This document shows, piece after piece, positions 1 through 8,101 of a stretch of 8,101 nt of DNA; the first letter of the stretch is position 1, and each line of letters begins with the position of its first letter. The translations under genes and the position numbers were made by a program. Source of the DNA: an uncultured Rhodocyclaceae bacterium (GTDB taxonomy: Bacteria; Pseudomonadota; Gammaproteobacteria; Burkholderiales; Rhodocyclaceae); NCBI GenBank assembly GCA_903950295.1, contig CAJBAP010000214.1, forward strand, positions 1 to 8,101, read 5' to 3'. The notes below the pieces were generated by a model, which was not told where the DNA came from, did not search any database, and worked only from the letters and a program-made list of their open reading frames with translations.

Positions 1-514
1 CGTACACCGTAGAGCTGTACCGTCAGACCCCAGATGCGTCCGCCGTCCTGAATGGCTGCGGGTTGGTGGCATTGTTGCGGGACGACGATCAGGGGCAGGA
101 GATGAAGAGCGTCGGACTGGCGAAACTCAACACGGTGATATCCGATGGTGTCGATAGGCGGTAGTTCGAGTTCTCCCGCTGCCGCGCATTGCCCGCTTGT
201 GGTTGCGCCATTTTCGAGGGTGAGCGTCCATCGCCATGCCGGTAGTGCGTGATGAATGCGAATGACTTCCCCGGCACGCACGACGAGCACCGGTGGCAAG
301 CTACGTTGCTGTGCAGCAGCTGTGATTTCGGTGAGCAGCGCGGCGGGGGCGTCGACGATTTTCTCCAGAGGGAAATGCATCGCCGTCAGCAGCGCCTGGC
401 GCGTATAGGTCGAGGTCAGGTGGTGGCCGCCCCAGATGTCGTGATAGGCATCGCCAATGCCGCAGGCGTCAGCGAGCGTTTTCAGAGTGTCGTGGGTATT
501 GGGTGCGGTGGGGG

Positions 515-518
<4 letters not shown>
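1..518 (-). CDS. malQ: 4-alpha-glucanotransferase (amylomaltase), 5' part only
   Basis: The first 172 codons of a gene running off the left edge. MalQ (GH77) transfers alpha-1,4-glucan segments between maltodextrins in the cytoplasm and recycles the short chains released when glycogen is debranched. The visible part is the poorly conserved N-terminal region. The diagnostic piece is at residues 161-172, RIWGLTVQLYGV, which matches the segment that opens the GH77 catalytic barrel; the next codon is cut by the edge but begins CG, as expected for Arg. The ATG (518-516) overlaps the stop of glgX in an ATGA junction, so translation is probably coupled, and a CAAGG Shine-Dalgarno-like stretch (529-525) lies 6 nt upstream. 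The catalytic Asp/Glu residues are outside the window, so activity cannot be judged. Identity rests on the short conserved segment plus the glgX neighbour; it could be another GH77 subtype. Confidence 0.85.
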
Positions 519-2680
<2,162 letters not shown>

Positions 2681-2778
2681 GCGCAAAACCAGAGATAGAT
2701 CAACGAGACGGCATTGTAACGGTCGATATGGCACAGTTACGACTCAAAGTGCCACCACCATCGTATTGGCCGACATCG
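2681..2778. other. Intergenic gap between the GGDEF/EAL gene and glgX
   Basis: The only non-coding space before glgX. On the minus strand a TACAAT hexamer (2718-2713) matches the sigma-70 -10 consensus at 5 of 6 positions and sits 32 nt before the glgX ATG. No acceptable -35 lies 16-18 nt upstream of it; a TTGAGT exists but 23 nt away. No hairpin followed by a run of T was found, so read-through from the upstream operon cannot be excluded. Confidence 0.4.
2729..2754. repeat. Inverted repeat TGGCAC-N14-GTGCCA upstream of glgX
   Basis: Perfect 6-bp arms at 2729-2734 and 2749-2754 separated by 14 nt. It lies 25 nt after the stop of the GGDEF/EAL gene and about 50 nt before the glgX start. It has no T-run, so it is a poor intrinsic terminator; an operator-like dyad or chance are both possible. 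The alternative GTG start of glgX falls inside one arm, which argues mildly against that start. Confidence 0.35.
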
Positions 2779-5175
2779 TCATGCAGTGAAATTCGTCTTC
2801 GCCAGATCCGCCTGGATGCGCAGCGCGGTGGCGGCAAAATCGGTGGCGGCGACCGGACGCGAGAAGAGATAGCCCTGGCCGTAGCCGCAGCCCATTTCGC
2901 GCAGCAGGGTGAGTTGGCTCGTTTCTTCGATGCCTTCCGCCACCACGTCGAGACCTAGGCTGCCCGCCATGGTGATGATCGCGTCGACCAGCGTACGGTC
3001 GCTGTTGTCGGCGTTCATGTCCATCACGAAGGATTTATCGACCTTGACGGTATCCATCGGGAAGCGTTTGAGATACGAGAGTGAGGAATAGCCGGTGCCG
3101 AAGTCATCGAGATAGATGCGCAGGCCGGCGGCACGCAGATCCTCGATCCAGCGCTGTGCGACGCTGATATTGCTCATCAGCACCCCCTCGGTGATCTCGA
3201 TGGCGATGGCGCGGGTCGGCAGATCGTGGCGCGCGAGCGCGGCGAGGATCGCCGCCGGCGGCAGTTCGTCGGGAATCTGTTTCACCGAGACATTGACCGA
3301 GACATACATGTCGATCCCCTCGCGCCGCCACCCTGCCACCTGGCGACAGGTTTCTTCCAGAACCTGGCGACCGATTTCGCCAATCAGGCCGATCCGTTCC
3401 GCCAGGGGAATGAAGATCTCGGGGGAAATGAAACCACGTTCGGCATGCTGCCAGCGCAGCAAGGCTTCAGCACCCGCCAGGCGGCCGGCCTTCAGGTCGA
3501 CGATGGGCTGGAAGAAAACGCTCAACAGGTTGTTGCTGACGGCCAGGCGCAGATCGTCTTCCAGGCGGCGCCGATGCTCGACCGCTACCTGCAATTGGGG
3601 ATCGAAGAATGCGTAGCCCGGGGAACCCGCGCTGCGATCCAACTCACGCGCACTGTTGAGCGCCAACTCGGCACTACGCAGCAGTTGCGGCATGTCAGCG
3701 CCATCCTGCGGAAAGAAGGCAATACCGAGGCTGGCGCCGAGCGACAGCGGCCCGCTGTCGAGCGCGTAGGGTTCGCCCAAGCGCCTGTGCAAGGCAGCAA
3801 TGCGCGGTTCCACCGCTGTCTGTTCGCTCATGCCGGCGAGTACCAGCAGGAACTCGTCGCCGCCGATGCGTGCCAGGGTGTCACCGGCATGTCCCGCCGC
3901 GCGGATGCGTTCGGCCATTTTCAGCAGCACCTGGTCGCCGACCGGGAATCCCATGGCATCGTTGACCTGCTTGAAGCCATCGAGGTTGACCATCACCGTG
4001 GCGAAAGGCGCCATGCTGGCATCGTCCAGCCCGGCAAACGCCTGCAGCAGTCCTTCCCGGTTGGCGAAGCCGGTCAGCGAATCGGTGACGGCCAGGCGCC
4101 GTGCCGAGAGTTCTTCGCGTTTGCGTGCCGTGACATCCGTCACCGTACCTTGCACGCTGTCATCACCCAGCGGCATCATCGCCACATGCAGCCAGCGTTG
4201 ATCGCCCCGCTGCCCGCGCAGCAGAAAATCGTCTTCGTGAATCACATGCGTGTTGGCACTGTTACTGAGCAGTGCGAGCAGTTGCGCGCCGTCGTCCCAG
4301 TCCGGCTCCGCCAGGTTGCGCCCTGCCGTTTCCGACGTTCGCTGTAGCCAGGTCAGGTCGACAAAGGCCGGGTTGAACGATGACAGGGTGCCGTTACGGT
4401 CTGCCACGAAAATGCCGGAGGAGGCATGCTGGAACAAATCCTGGTACTTGCGCTGGGAGATTTCCTGCTGGTGTCGCAGTTCGCGTTCCTGATCAAGCGT
4501 CTTGACCAGTCGCCCGGACAGATCGTTGATGTCGTCGACCAGACGACCGATTTCGGAGTGTTCATGGCCTTCGGGTACTTTCAGGCTGCCGCCCTCGGTC
4601 GGATCGAGCCGGTGCAGGCTGTCCGAGGTGGCCTTGATTGGCCGTACAACGACGAGGAAGACCATGCCGGCCGTGCCAACGATTACTAGCAGCAGCTGCC
4701 CGGTAAGCACCAGCATGGCGTAGCGGGCGTTGCTTTCCATGCGGCTGAAAATAACTTCCCAGTTGCCGTCGAGCCGGATTTCGCCGATGGTTTCCCCTTT
4801 CTTGAAAGGAGACGACAGGCTGCGGCGCACCTGTGCCTTGCCGGTATCCTGTTGGGCGGAGCGCTCAGCCCGGGCGAGGACGGTGTCGCCGCTGGCCAGG
4901 GTGACGCGCAATACGTCACTATTGCGCAGCAGACCCTGCACCACTTCGCGGGCGAGTTGTTCGTCATTGGCGAAGCAGGCGATGCTGGCCGTGCTTTCCA
5001 CCGTGTCGAGTAGTTCGCCGAGCCGCTGCAGCGCTTCCTGATCCACCCGGTCAACCACCTGATTGCGGACGATGATGTTGGAAATGCCACCGAGCAAACC
5101 GGTAATCAGCGCGACTGTCGCCAAGCTGCGAAAAACGATGCCGTTCCACCACTCCGTGCGTGGTTTCGAAGTCAT
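2779..5175 (-). CDS. Membrane sensor with HAMP-PAS-GGDEF-EAL: putative cyclic di-GMP synthase/phosphodiesterase
   Basis: A 798-aa inner-membrane protein expected to make and/or degrade cyclic di-GMP. Order: TM1 (about 15-36), periplasmic sensor (37-152), TM2 (about 153-176), HAMP (about 177-229, starting at RPIKATSDS), PAS (about 241-350), GGDEF (about 360-530) and EAL (about 540-785). The periplasmic part resembles CHASE8-type sensors by size and pattern, which is a tentative call. The GGDEF signature is intact at 438-442. The upstream Mg/GTP segment reads NLDGFKQVND, but the usual GH is GF (409-410). The RxxD inhibitory site reads HAGD (429-432), so product inhibition is probably lost. EAL residues are all present: Glu570 of EALLR, Asn628, Glu660/Glu663 region of IEITEG, Asp690-Asp691 of DDFG, Lys711, Glu747 and Gln767 of GQGY. 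Phosphodiesterase activity is therefore plausible and the GGDEF domain may be active too. The ATG follows the stop of the binding-protein gene by 4 nt, with only a weak GGA 8 nt upstream, suggesting translational coupling. Confidence 0.92.
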   Translation of the reverse strand: MTSKPRTEWWNGIVFRSLATVALITGLLGGISNIIVRNQVVDRVDQEALQRLGELLDTVESTASIACFANDEQLAREVVQGLLRNSDVLRVTLASGDTVLARAERSAQQDTGKAQVRRSLSSPFKKGETIGEIRLDGNWEVIFSRMESNARYAMLVLTGQLLLVIVGTAGMVFLVVVRPIKATSDSLHRLDPTEGGSLKVPEGHEHSEIGRLVDDINDLSGRLVKTLDQERELRHQQEISQRKYQDLFQHASSGIFVADRNGTLSSFNPAFVDLTWLQRTSETAGRNLAEPDWDDGAQLLALLSNSANTHVIHEDDFLLRGQRGDQRWLHVAMMPLGDDSVQGTVTDVTARKREELSARRLAVTDSLTGFANREGLLQAFAGLDDASMAPFATVMVNLDGFKQVNDAMGFPVGDQVLLKMAERIRAAGHAGDTLARIGGDEFLLVLAGMSEQTAVEPRIAALHRRLGEPYALDSGPLSLGASLGIAFFPQDGADMPQLLRSAELALNSARELDRSAGSPGYAFFDPQLQVAVEHRRRLEDDLRLAVSNNLLSVFFQPIVDLKAGRLAGAEALLRWQHAERGFISPEIFIPLAERIGLIGEIGRQVLEETCRQVAGWRREGIDMYVSVNVSVKQIPDELPPAAILAALARHDLPTRAIAIEITEGVLMSNISVAQRWIEDLRAAGLRIYLDDFGTGYSSLSYLKRFPMDTVKVDKSFVMDMNADNSDRTLVDAIITMAGSLGLDVVAEGIEETSQLTLLREMGCGYGQGYLFSRPVAATDFAATALRIQADLAKTNFTA

Positions 5176-5179
5176 GTGC

Positions 5180-5617
5180 TTAATCCGTCATCTCGAAAAC
5201 AATCGTCACGCGAGTATCCACCTTGCTCCGCTCCACATAGGCCACTGCGCCCGGACGGCGCGCCACTAGTTGCATGGCTTCCTCGCTGTTGGCGACGACG
5301 CGCGGCGGCTGGGTCTTACCGGAAAATATCAGGCGTGCCCAGTAAGCATTGATCTCGGCCAGGTTTTTGTCAACCAGATGCCGATAAAAGTTCGCTCTGA
5401 GCAGGGAATCTGCCGGCTGGTCAAGCGGCTCGGCGGTGACTCCAGAGGCGAGCCGCCGATAGCGCCCCAGATAGATATTCGTCACATCGTCCTGCGACAG
5501 ATGCCCAATGCCGGCTTTGGGATTTGCGACTACCGCCCAGTCACCCGCCAGCGCCGGCAGGGGAGCCACGGTGAGTGCCAGCAGCAGGGTGCATGACAGG
5601 TGGCGCAGTGTCTTCAT
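5180..5617 (-). CDS. Short periplasmic phosphate-binding-like (PstS-type) protein
   Basis: A 145-aa exported protein. A signal peptide runs over residues 1-24: basic start MKTLRH, hydrophobic core LLLALTVAPLP, and an ALA site before GDWAVVANP. The mature part resembles the short PstS-like proteins annotated as phosphate ABC transporter substrate-binding proteins: VVANPKAG near the N-terminus, the SQDDVTNIYLGR segment (41-52), the WARLIFSGKTQPP segment (93-105) and the GAVAYVER segment (123-130). At about 121 mature residues it is far shorter than two-lobed PstS (over 300), and no transporter permease or ATPase is adjacent, so a sensory partner role for the downstream membrane sensor is more likely than uptake. 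Ligand is unknown; phosphate is only a family guess. The start is ATG 5617, 4 nt after the barrel gene's stop. An in-frame TTG at 5632 would overlap that gene and add five residues before the signal peptide. No clear Shine-Dalgarno, consistent with reinitiation. Confidence 0.8.
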   Translation of the reverse strand: MKTLRHLSCTLLLALTVAPLPALAGDWAVVANPKAGIGHLSQDDVTNIYLGRYRRLASGVTAEPLDQPADSLLRANFYRHLVDKNLAEINAYWARLIFSGKTQPPRVVANSEEAMQLVARRPGAVAYVERSKVDTRVTIVFEMTD

Positions 5618-5621
5618 GGCG

Positions 5622-6872
5622 TCAGAAGACAAAGTCCAAGCTCAGGCTCAACACATCGGTGCGGCCATTCCAGTCAGCATCGGTGCGCGCGAAGGGAAAG
5701 CGCGAATCGGCATGGCCGCGGATGGCATCCCACTGCAGCTTGAGCGCCGTATTCCGATACACGTCCCAGCGACTGCCCAACGTATAGGTGGTCTGATTCG
5801 CGGTGGAAGCGTGCATCACATAGTCGAAGCCTCCGATCAGCACATCGAATCCCACGCCGCTCGGCAGTCCGGTGGTGTAGTCCTTGTAATTGCTCATCCA
5901 GCGCGAGATGCCCGCGTAGGGCGTGACCGTGCCGAGTCGGTAGCCGGCCAGCAGGTAGCCGGCGTCCGAGTTTTGAAACACGCCGGTCTCGTGGTGGATG
6001 TGATTGATCATGCCCTGCACCTGCAACGGGCCTTCGTCGTACACCACGCCAAGCGAATAAAAGCGCGTGGTGGTGTCCTTCGTGGTCAGCACATCAACGG
6101 CGGCGAGGGTGCTGGTTGTCCCGATTAAACGCAACGGATCGGTGAGTGCCTTGAAGTTGATGTTGCTCGAAAAACGGATGCTTGCCATGTTGGCGCGCAG
6201 TAGCCAGGGGCCGTTCTGGTAGTCGAGCACGAAGCCGAGTACTGGCGACCCGCTGGTATCCCAGATGCCGGGGGCGCCGGAAGTTTTTTCCTGCGTTTCT
6301 CCGGAAAACAGCTTGCCGCGCACTAGTCCGCCACCGAGTGGCAAGGTGACGGTGGCATCGGCGCCATCGAAATGCGAGAAGAACAGGGGGCCGAAGAAGT
6401 CGGACGGCGGTCGCACCGGCAGGTATGAGTAGCCCACCAGACGCGAATCGGCCAGCATCATGAAGTCAGCGCCGATGCGGCCGGCGCGCAAGGACACGCG
6501 GGCATCCGGCTCCCATTTGGCGAAGGCCCACATCACTTCAGGATCGCGGCTGCGATCATAGTGCCAGCGGGTGACCGCCTGTCCGACCAGTTCCACTGTC
6601 GGTGTTGCCTGCCAGTTGGCCTGCACGCCGAGCACGGAATCAATACGACCCGACCAGTGATTCTTGATGCCGCCCGGCTGCGACAGATCTCGCACAAACT
6701 CGGCGCGGTCGGACGAGGAACGCGCGACGCCAAAAGTGCCGAAACCTCGCATGTTCAGGCTGGATTCGGTGGGCGGGATATCGTCAAGTTCCGCGCTAAA
6801 GGCGAGAGGAACATTGCCGAGCGTGGCCAGCGCGCCCAGCAACAACGTGCGCTTTAGCTTATCAATCATCAT
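5622..6872 (-). CDS. Outer-membrane beta-barrel protein, porin-like
   Basis: A 416-aa protein with a signal peptide (MMIDKLKRTLLL, hydrophobic core, cleavage probably after FSA at about residue 27). The mature chain alternates polar and hydrophobic residues typical of amphipathic strands (for example SVLGVQANW, VSLRAGRIG, YTLGSRWDVY). The last strand reads LSLSLDFVF and ends in Phe, the usual signal for BAM-dependent outer-membrane insertion. It has no cysteine that I can see in the mature part. I cannot assign it to a named porin family; a substrate-specific channel or a barrel dedicated to the downstream sensor are both possible. It is first of three tightly packed genes with the binding-like protein and the cyclic di-GMP sensor. 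The ATG at 6872 (or the adjacent one at 6869) is preferred because either gives a clean signal peptide; an in-frame GTG at 6893 would add seven residues. A hairpin sits directly before the start. Confidence 0.8.
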   Translation of the reverse strand: MMIDKLKRTLLLGALATLGNVPLAFSAELDDIPPTESSLNMRGFGTFGVARSSSDRAEFVRDLSQPGGIKNHWSGRIDSVLGVQANWQATPTVELVGQAVTRWHYDRSRDPEVMWAFAKWEPDARVSLRAGRIGADFMMLADSRLVGYSYLPVRPPSDFFGPLFFSHFDGADATVTLPLGGGLVRGKLFSGETQEKTSGAPGIWDTSGSPVLGFVLDYQNGPWLLRANMASIRFSSNINFKALTDPLRLIGTTSTLAAVDVLTTKDTTTRFYSLGVVYDEGPLQVQGMINHIHHETGVFQNSDAGYLLAGYRLGTVTPYAGISRWMSNYKDYTTGLPSGVGFDVLIGGFDYVMHASTANQTTYTLGSRWDVYRNTALKLQWDAIRGHADSRFPFARTDADWNGRTDVLSLSLDFVF

Positions 6873-6873
6873 G

Positions 6874-6894
6874 CGTGGCTGACGGAAAGCCACG
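6874..6894 (-). promoter_or_regulatory. Hairpin immediately upstream of the barrel gene start
   Basis: A perfect 7-bp inverted repeat, CGTGGCT at 6894-6888 and AGCCACG at 6880-6874 on the minus strand, with a 7-nt loop. It ends one nucleotide before the ATG at 6872. The only Shine-Dalgarno-like AGGA (6910-6907) lies upstream of the hairpin. In the leader RNA the stem would sit between that site and the ATG, so it could shape translation initiation. It might equally be a DNA operator. No function is demonstrated. Confidence 0.45.
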
Positions 6895-7046
6895 ATTTTA
6901 CAAGTTTCCTGCGTCGGCTAGTGGTCGGCCGAGTCTCCTGTTGGCTCGATTGGCAGCCAAACCGCAAACGTCGTCCCGTGATACCCAGGGTCAGGTGAAT
7001 CGATTGGGCGACGTCGTTTTCTTTCAGCAACGTGGCGCGCGGACAG
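6895..7046. other. Intergenic gap between DUF1854 gene and barrel operon
   Basis: The probable control region for the three-gene sensory unit. On the minus strand a TAAAAT (6900-6895) could be a -10 hexamer, but no recognisable -35 is found 17 nt upstream, and it would leave a very short leader. A GTCGGC hexamer repeats directly at 6913-6918 and 6924-6929, 11 bp apart. No hairpin plus T-run terminator follows the DUF1854 stop. I found no Pho box and no credible ORF. Confidence 0.4.
6941..6960. repeat. Nested palindromes TTGGCT-N8-AGCCAA / TTGGCAGCCAA
   Basis: TTGGCT (6941-6946) and AGCCAA (6955-6960) form perfect 6-bp arms 8 nt apart. The second arm also belongs to a shorter dyad, TTGGC-A-GCCAA (6950-6960). 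The result is two TTGGC half-sites in the same orientation sharing one inverted GCCAA. It lies 70-90 bp upstream of the barrel gene start and looks like a regulator binding site, but no regulator is encoded nearby. A T-run is lacking, so a terminator is unlikely. Confidence 0.35.
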
Positions 7047-7517
7047 CTACAGGAAGCGTTTGAGGATCTTCTGGCTGTGCGCGTCCAGCAGCGTGCGGTC
7101 GCGGATGATGAAGTGGATGCCCTGGCCGTCGGCGACCATCAGTGCGCCTGGGCTTCTCAGTCGACGAATATCGTCCTCGCTCTTGAGGATCAGCGTGGTT
7201 GGACCACGATCGGTTTCGACCTCCCAGGTGCTGGGCGTGGCGTAGCTCGACACGGCAACGATGCGTTGGATCGCCGGCATGAATTCGCGCTGGGCGAGTT
7301 CTGCGGCAAGCAGGCTGCGCATGGCTTCCGGCAGCGTTTCAAGGTTTTCGATCCACTGCAATTCCTTGCTCTCGGCCGACATCAGGGCGATGCCGTAGTC
7401 GGGGGCGGAAATGGCGAAGGCCCGCACCGGCACGACGTTTTCATGTGCCGTGCCGTCAGCACCGACAAATACCAGCCGGCCGAAACTGTTGCGCGTCAGG
7501 TTGAATGGGGCGCTCAT
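7047..7517 (-). CDS. DUF1854 protein, cyanophycin-associated ABC exporter partner
   Basis: A 156-aa protein without signal peptide or membrane segments. It resembles DUF1854, a family seen next to an ABC exporter in cyanophycin (multi-L-arginyl-poly-aspartate) loci; the biochemical role is not established. Recognisable stretches are NLTRNSFGRLVFVG near the start, VPVRAFAISAPDYGIALM (29-46), ELQWIENLETLP (52-63), LAQREFMPAIQRI (74-86) and the C-terminal GIHFIIRDRTLLDA (133-146). The ATG (7517-7515) overlaps the stop of the ABC gene in an ATGA junction and has the strongest Shine-Dalgarno of the window, so the two proteins are very likely made together and may interact. The assignment is by recalled family pattern; the gene order supports it. 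No cyanophycin synthetase is inside the window. Confidence 0.82.
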   Translation of the reverse strand: MSAPFNLTRNSFGRLVFVGADGTAHENVVPVRAFAISAPDYGIALMSAESKELQWIENLETLPEAMRSLLAAELAQREFMPAIQRIVAVSSYATPSTWEVETDRGPTTLILKSEDDIRRLRSPGALMVADGQGIHFIIRDRTLLDAHSQKILKRFL

Positions 7518-8101
7518 GCGCTTTCTCCTTCATGCTCGCTCTCAGTTTCTCCTAGTGCCGGCGGCGCGTCGAACTGTTTGGTTTGCGCCATGTAGAGTCG
7601 GTAATAGTGGCCTTCCGTGGCCATCAGTGTGTCGTGGTTGCCGATCTCGACGATCTTGCCGCGATCCATCACGACCAAACGATCGGCGCGGCGCAGTGTG
7701 GAGAGGCGATGGGCGATGGCGATGGTGGTGCGGCCCTTGATCAGGTTGTTGAGCGCGCGCTGAATCTCGAACTCGGTTTCGGTATCGACGGCCGAGGTGG
7801 CTTCATCGAGGATGAGGATCTTCGGGTCGATGAGCAAGGCTCTGGCAATGGAGATGCGCTGGCGTTCGCCGCCCGAGAGCGACTGGCCGCGTTCGCCGAC
7901 CAGCGAATCGTAGCCGAAGGGCTGGCGCAAAATGAACTCGTGGGCATGGGCGGCACGGGCGGCGGCGACAATCTCTGCCCGGGTGGCGTCGGGTTTGCCG
8001 TAGGCAATGTTCTCGGCGATGGTGCCGAAGAACAGGAAGGGCTCCTGCAAGACCAGGCCGATGTGCTTGCGGTAGTCGGCCACGGCGACGCTGCGCAGGT
8101 C
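7514..8101 (-). CDS. ABC exporter ATPase domain, 3' part (cyanophycin-associated type)
   Basis: The last 195 residues of an ABC transporter of the exporter (fused membrane plus ATPase) class, entering from the right edge. Visible motifs: Q-loop Gln19 in VLQEPFLF, the signature LSGGERQR (75-82), Walker B ILILDE (95-100), the D-loop SAVD (103-106) and the switch His131 in AIAHRLST. The Walker A motif and the membrane domain lie outside the window. All visible catalytic residues are intact, so an active ATPase is expected. The C-terminus after the domain is a short acidic tail (ETESEHEGES). The link to cyanophycin comes only from the overlapping DUF1854 gene; the substrate is unknown, and a lipid or peptide exporter cannot be excluded from this fragment. 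Confidence 0.88.
   Translation of the reverse strand, partial: DLRSVAVADYRKHIGLVLQEPFLFFGTIAENIAYGKPDATRAEIVAAARAAHAHEFILRQPFGYDSLVGERGQSLSGGERQRISIARALLIDPKILILDEATSAVDTETEFEIQRALNNLIKGRTTIAIAHRLSTLRRADRLVVMDRGKIVEIGNHDTLMATEGHYYRLYMAQTKQFDAPPALGETESEHEGESA
7525..7530 (-). promoter_or_regulatory. Strong Shine-Dalgarno of the DUF1854 gene
   Basis: AAGGAG on the minus strand, 7 nt before the ATG at 7517, inside the end of the ABC exporter gene. It fixes the DUF1854 start and suggests efficient independent initiation in addition to coupling with the upstream gene. Confidence 0.75.

Noticed and set aside
2729..2754. Intrinsic terminator after the GGDEF/EAL gene
   Set aside because: The 6-bp stem has a long 14-nt loop and is not followed by a run of T on the minus strand.
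2749..2764. Possible sigma-54 promoter (TGGCAC on the minus strand upstream of glgX)
   Set aside because: The -24-like element matches, but at the required spacing the sequence is CG rather than the conserved GC of the -12 element.
3226..4347. A 373-codon open frame on the plus strand opposite the GGDEF/EAL gene
   Set aside because: It is antisense to a gene with full domain motifs, its translation is rich in Arg/Gln/Ala without recognisable domains, and long antisense frames are common in GC-rich coding DNA.
6873..7046. Pho box upstream of the barrel/PstS-like operon
   Set aside because: I looked for CTGTCAT-like direct repeats because of the PstS-like gene and saw none.
6875..7063. Short plus-strand open frame across the intergenic gap
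   Set aside because: No Shine-Dalgarno, low-complexity composition, and it runs into the 3' end of the DUF1854 gene in antisense.

Overview
The window is about 8.1 kb of GC-rich bacterial chromosome. Every gene I can support reads leftward, on the minus strand. Codon usage, an outer-membrane protein ending in an aromatic residue, a glycogen debranching/amylomaltase pair and a DUF1854/ABC-exporter pair together suggest a Gram-negative betaproteobacterium, possibly of the Rhodocyclales or Nitrosomonadales. That placement is inference; no rRNA or other phylogenetic marker is present.

In transcription order (right to left) there are three blocks. Block 1 (8101-7047) holds the C-terminal end of an ABC exporter with its ATPase domain. 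Its stop codon overlaps the start of a 156-aa DUF1854 protein in an ATGA junction. This pair is known from cyanophycin-associated loci. Block 2 (6872-2779) is a tight three-gene unit: an outer-membrane beta-barrel protein, a short periplasmic phosphate-binding-like protein, and a membrane-bound sensor with HAMP, PAS, GGDEF and EAL domains. Only 4 nt separate each pair of genes. Block 3 (2680-1) holds glgX (glycogen debranching enzyme) and the 5' part of malQ (4-alpha-glucanotransferase), again joined by an ATGA overlap. The glycogen block continues off the left edge.

Blocks 1 and 3 relate to carbon and nitrogen storage: glycogen breakdown and a cyanophycin-associated transporter. Block 2 looks like a self-contained envelope sensory module. 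The barrel would admit a solute, the periplasmic protein would bind it, and the sensor would turn occupancy into a change in cyclic di-GMP. This is the part most worth following up. The catalytic motifs of both GGDEF and EAL are intact and the RxxD product-inhibition site is lost. The partner binding protein is less than half the size of classical PstS.

The two true intergenic gaps (2681-2778 and 6873-7046) contain small inverted repeats, one of them directly against the start of the barrel gene. I found no convincing sigma-70 promoter and no U-tract terminator in either gap. I saw no tRNA, rRNA, CRISPR array, insertion sequence or phage feature.
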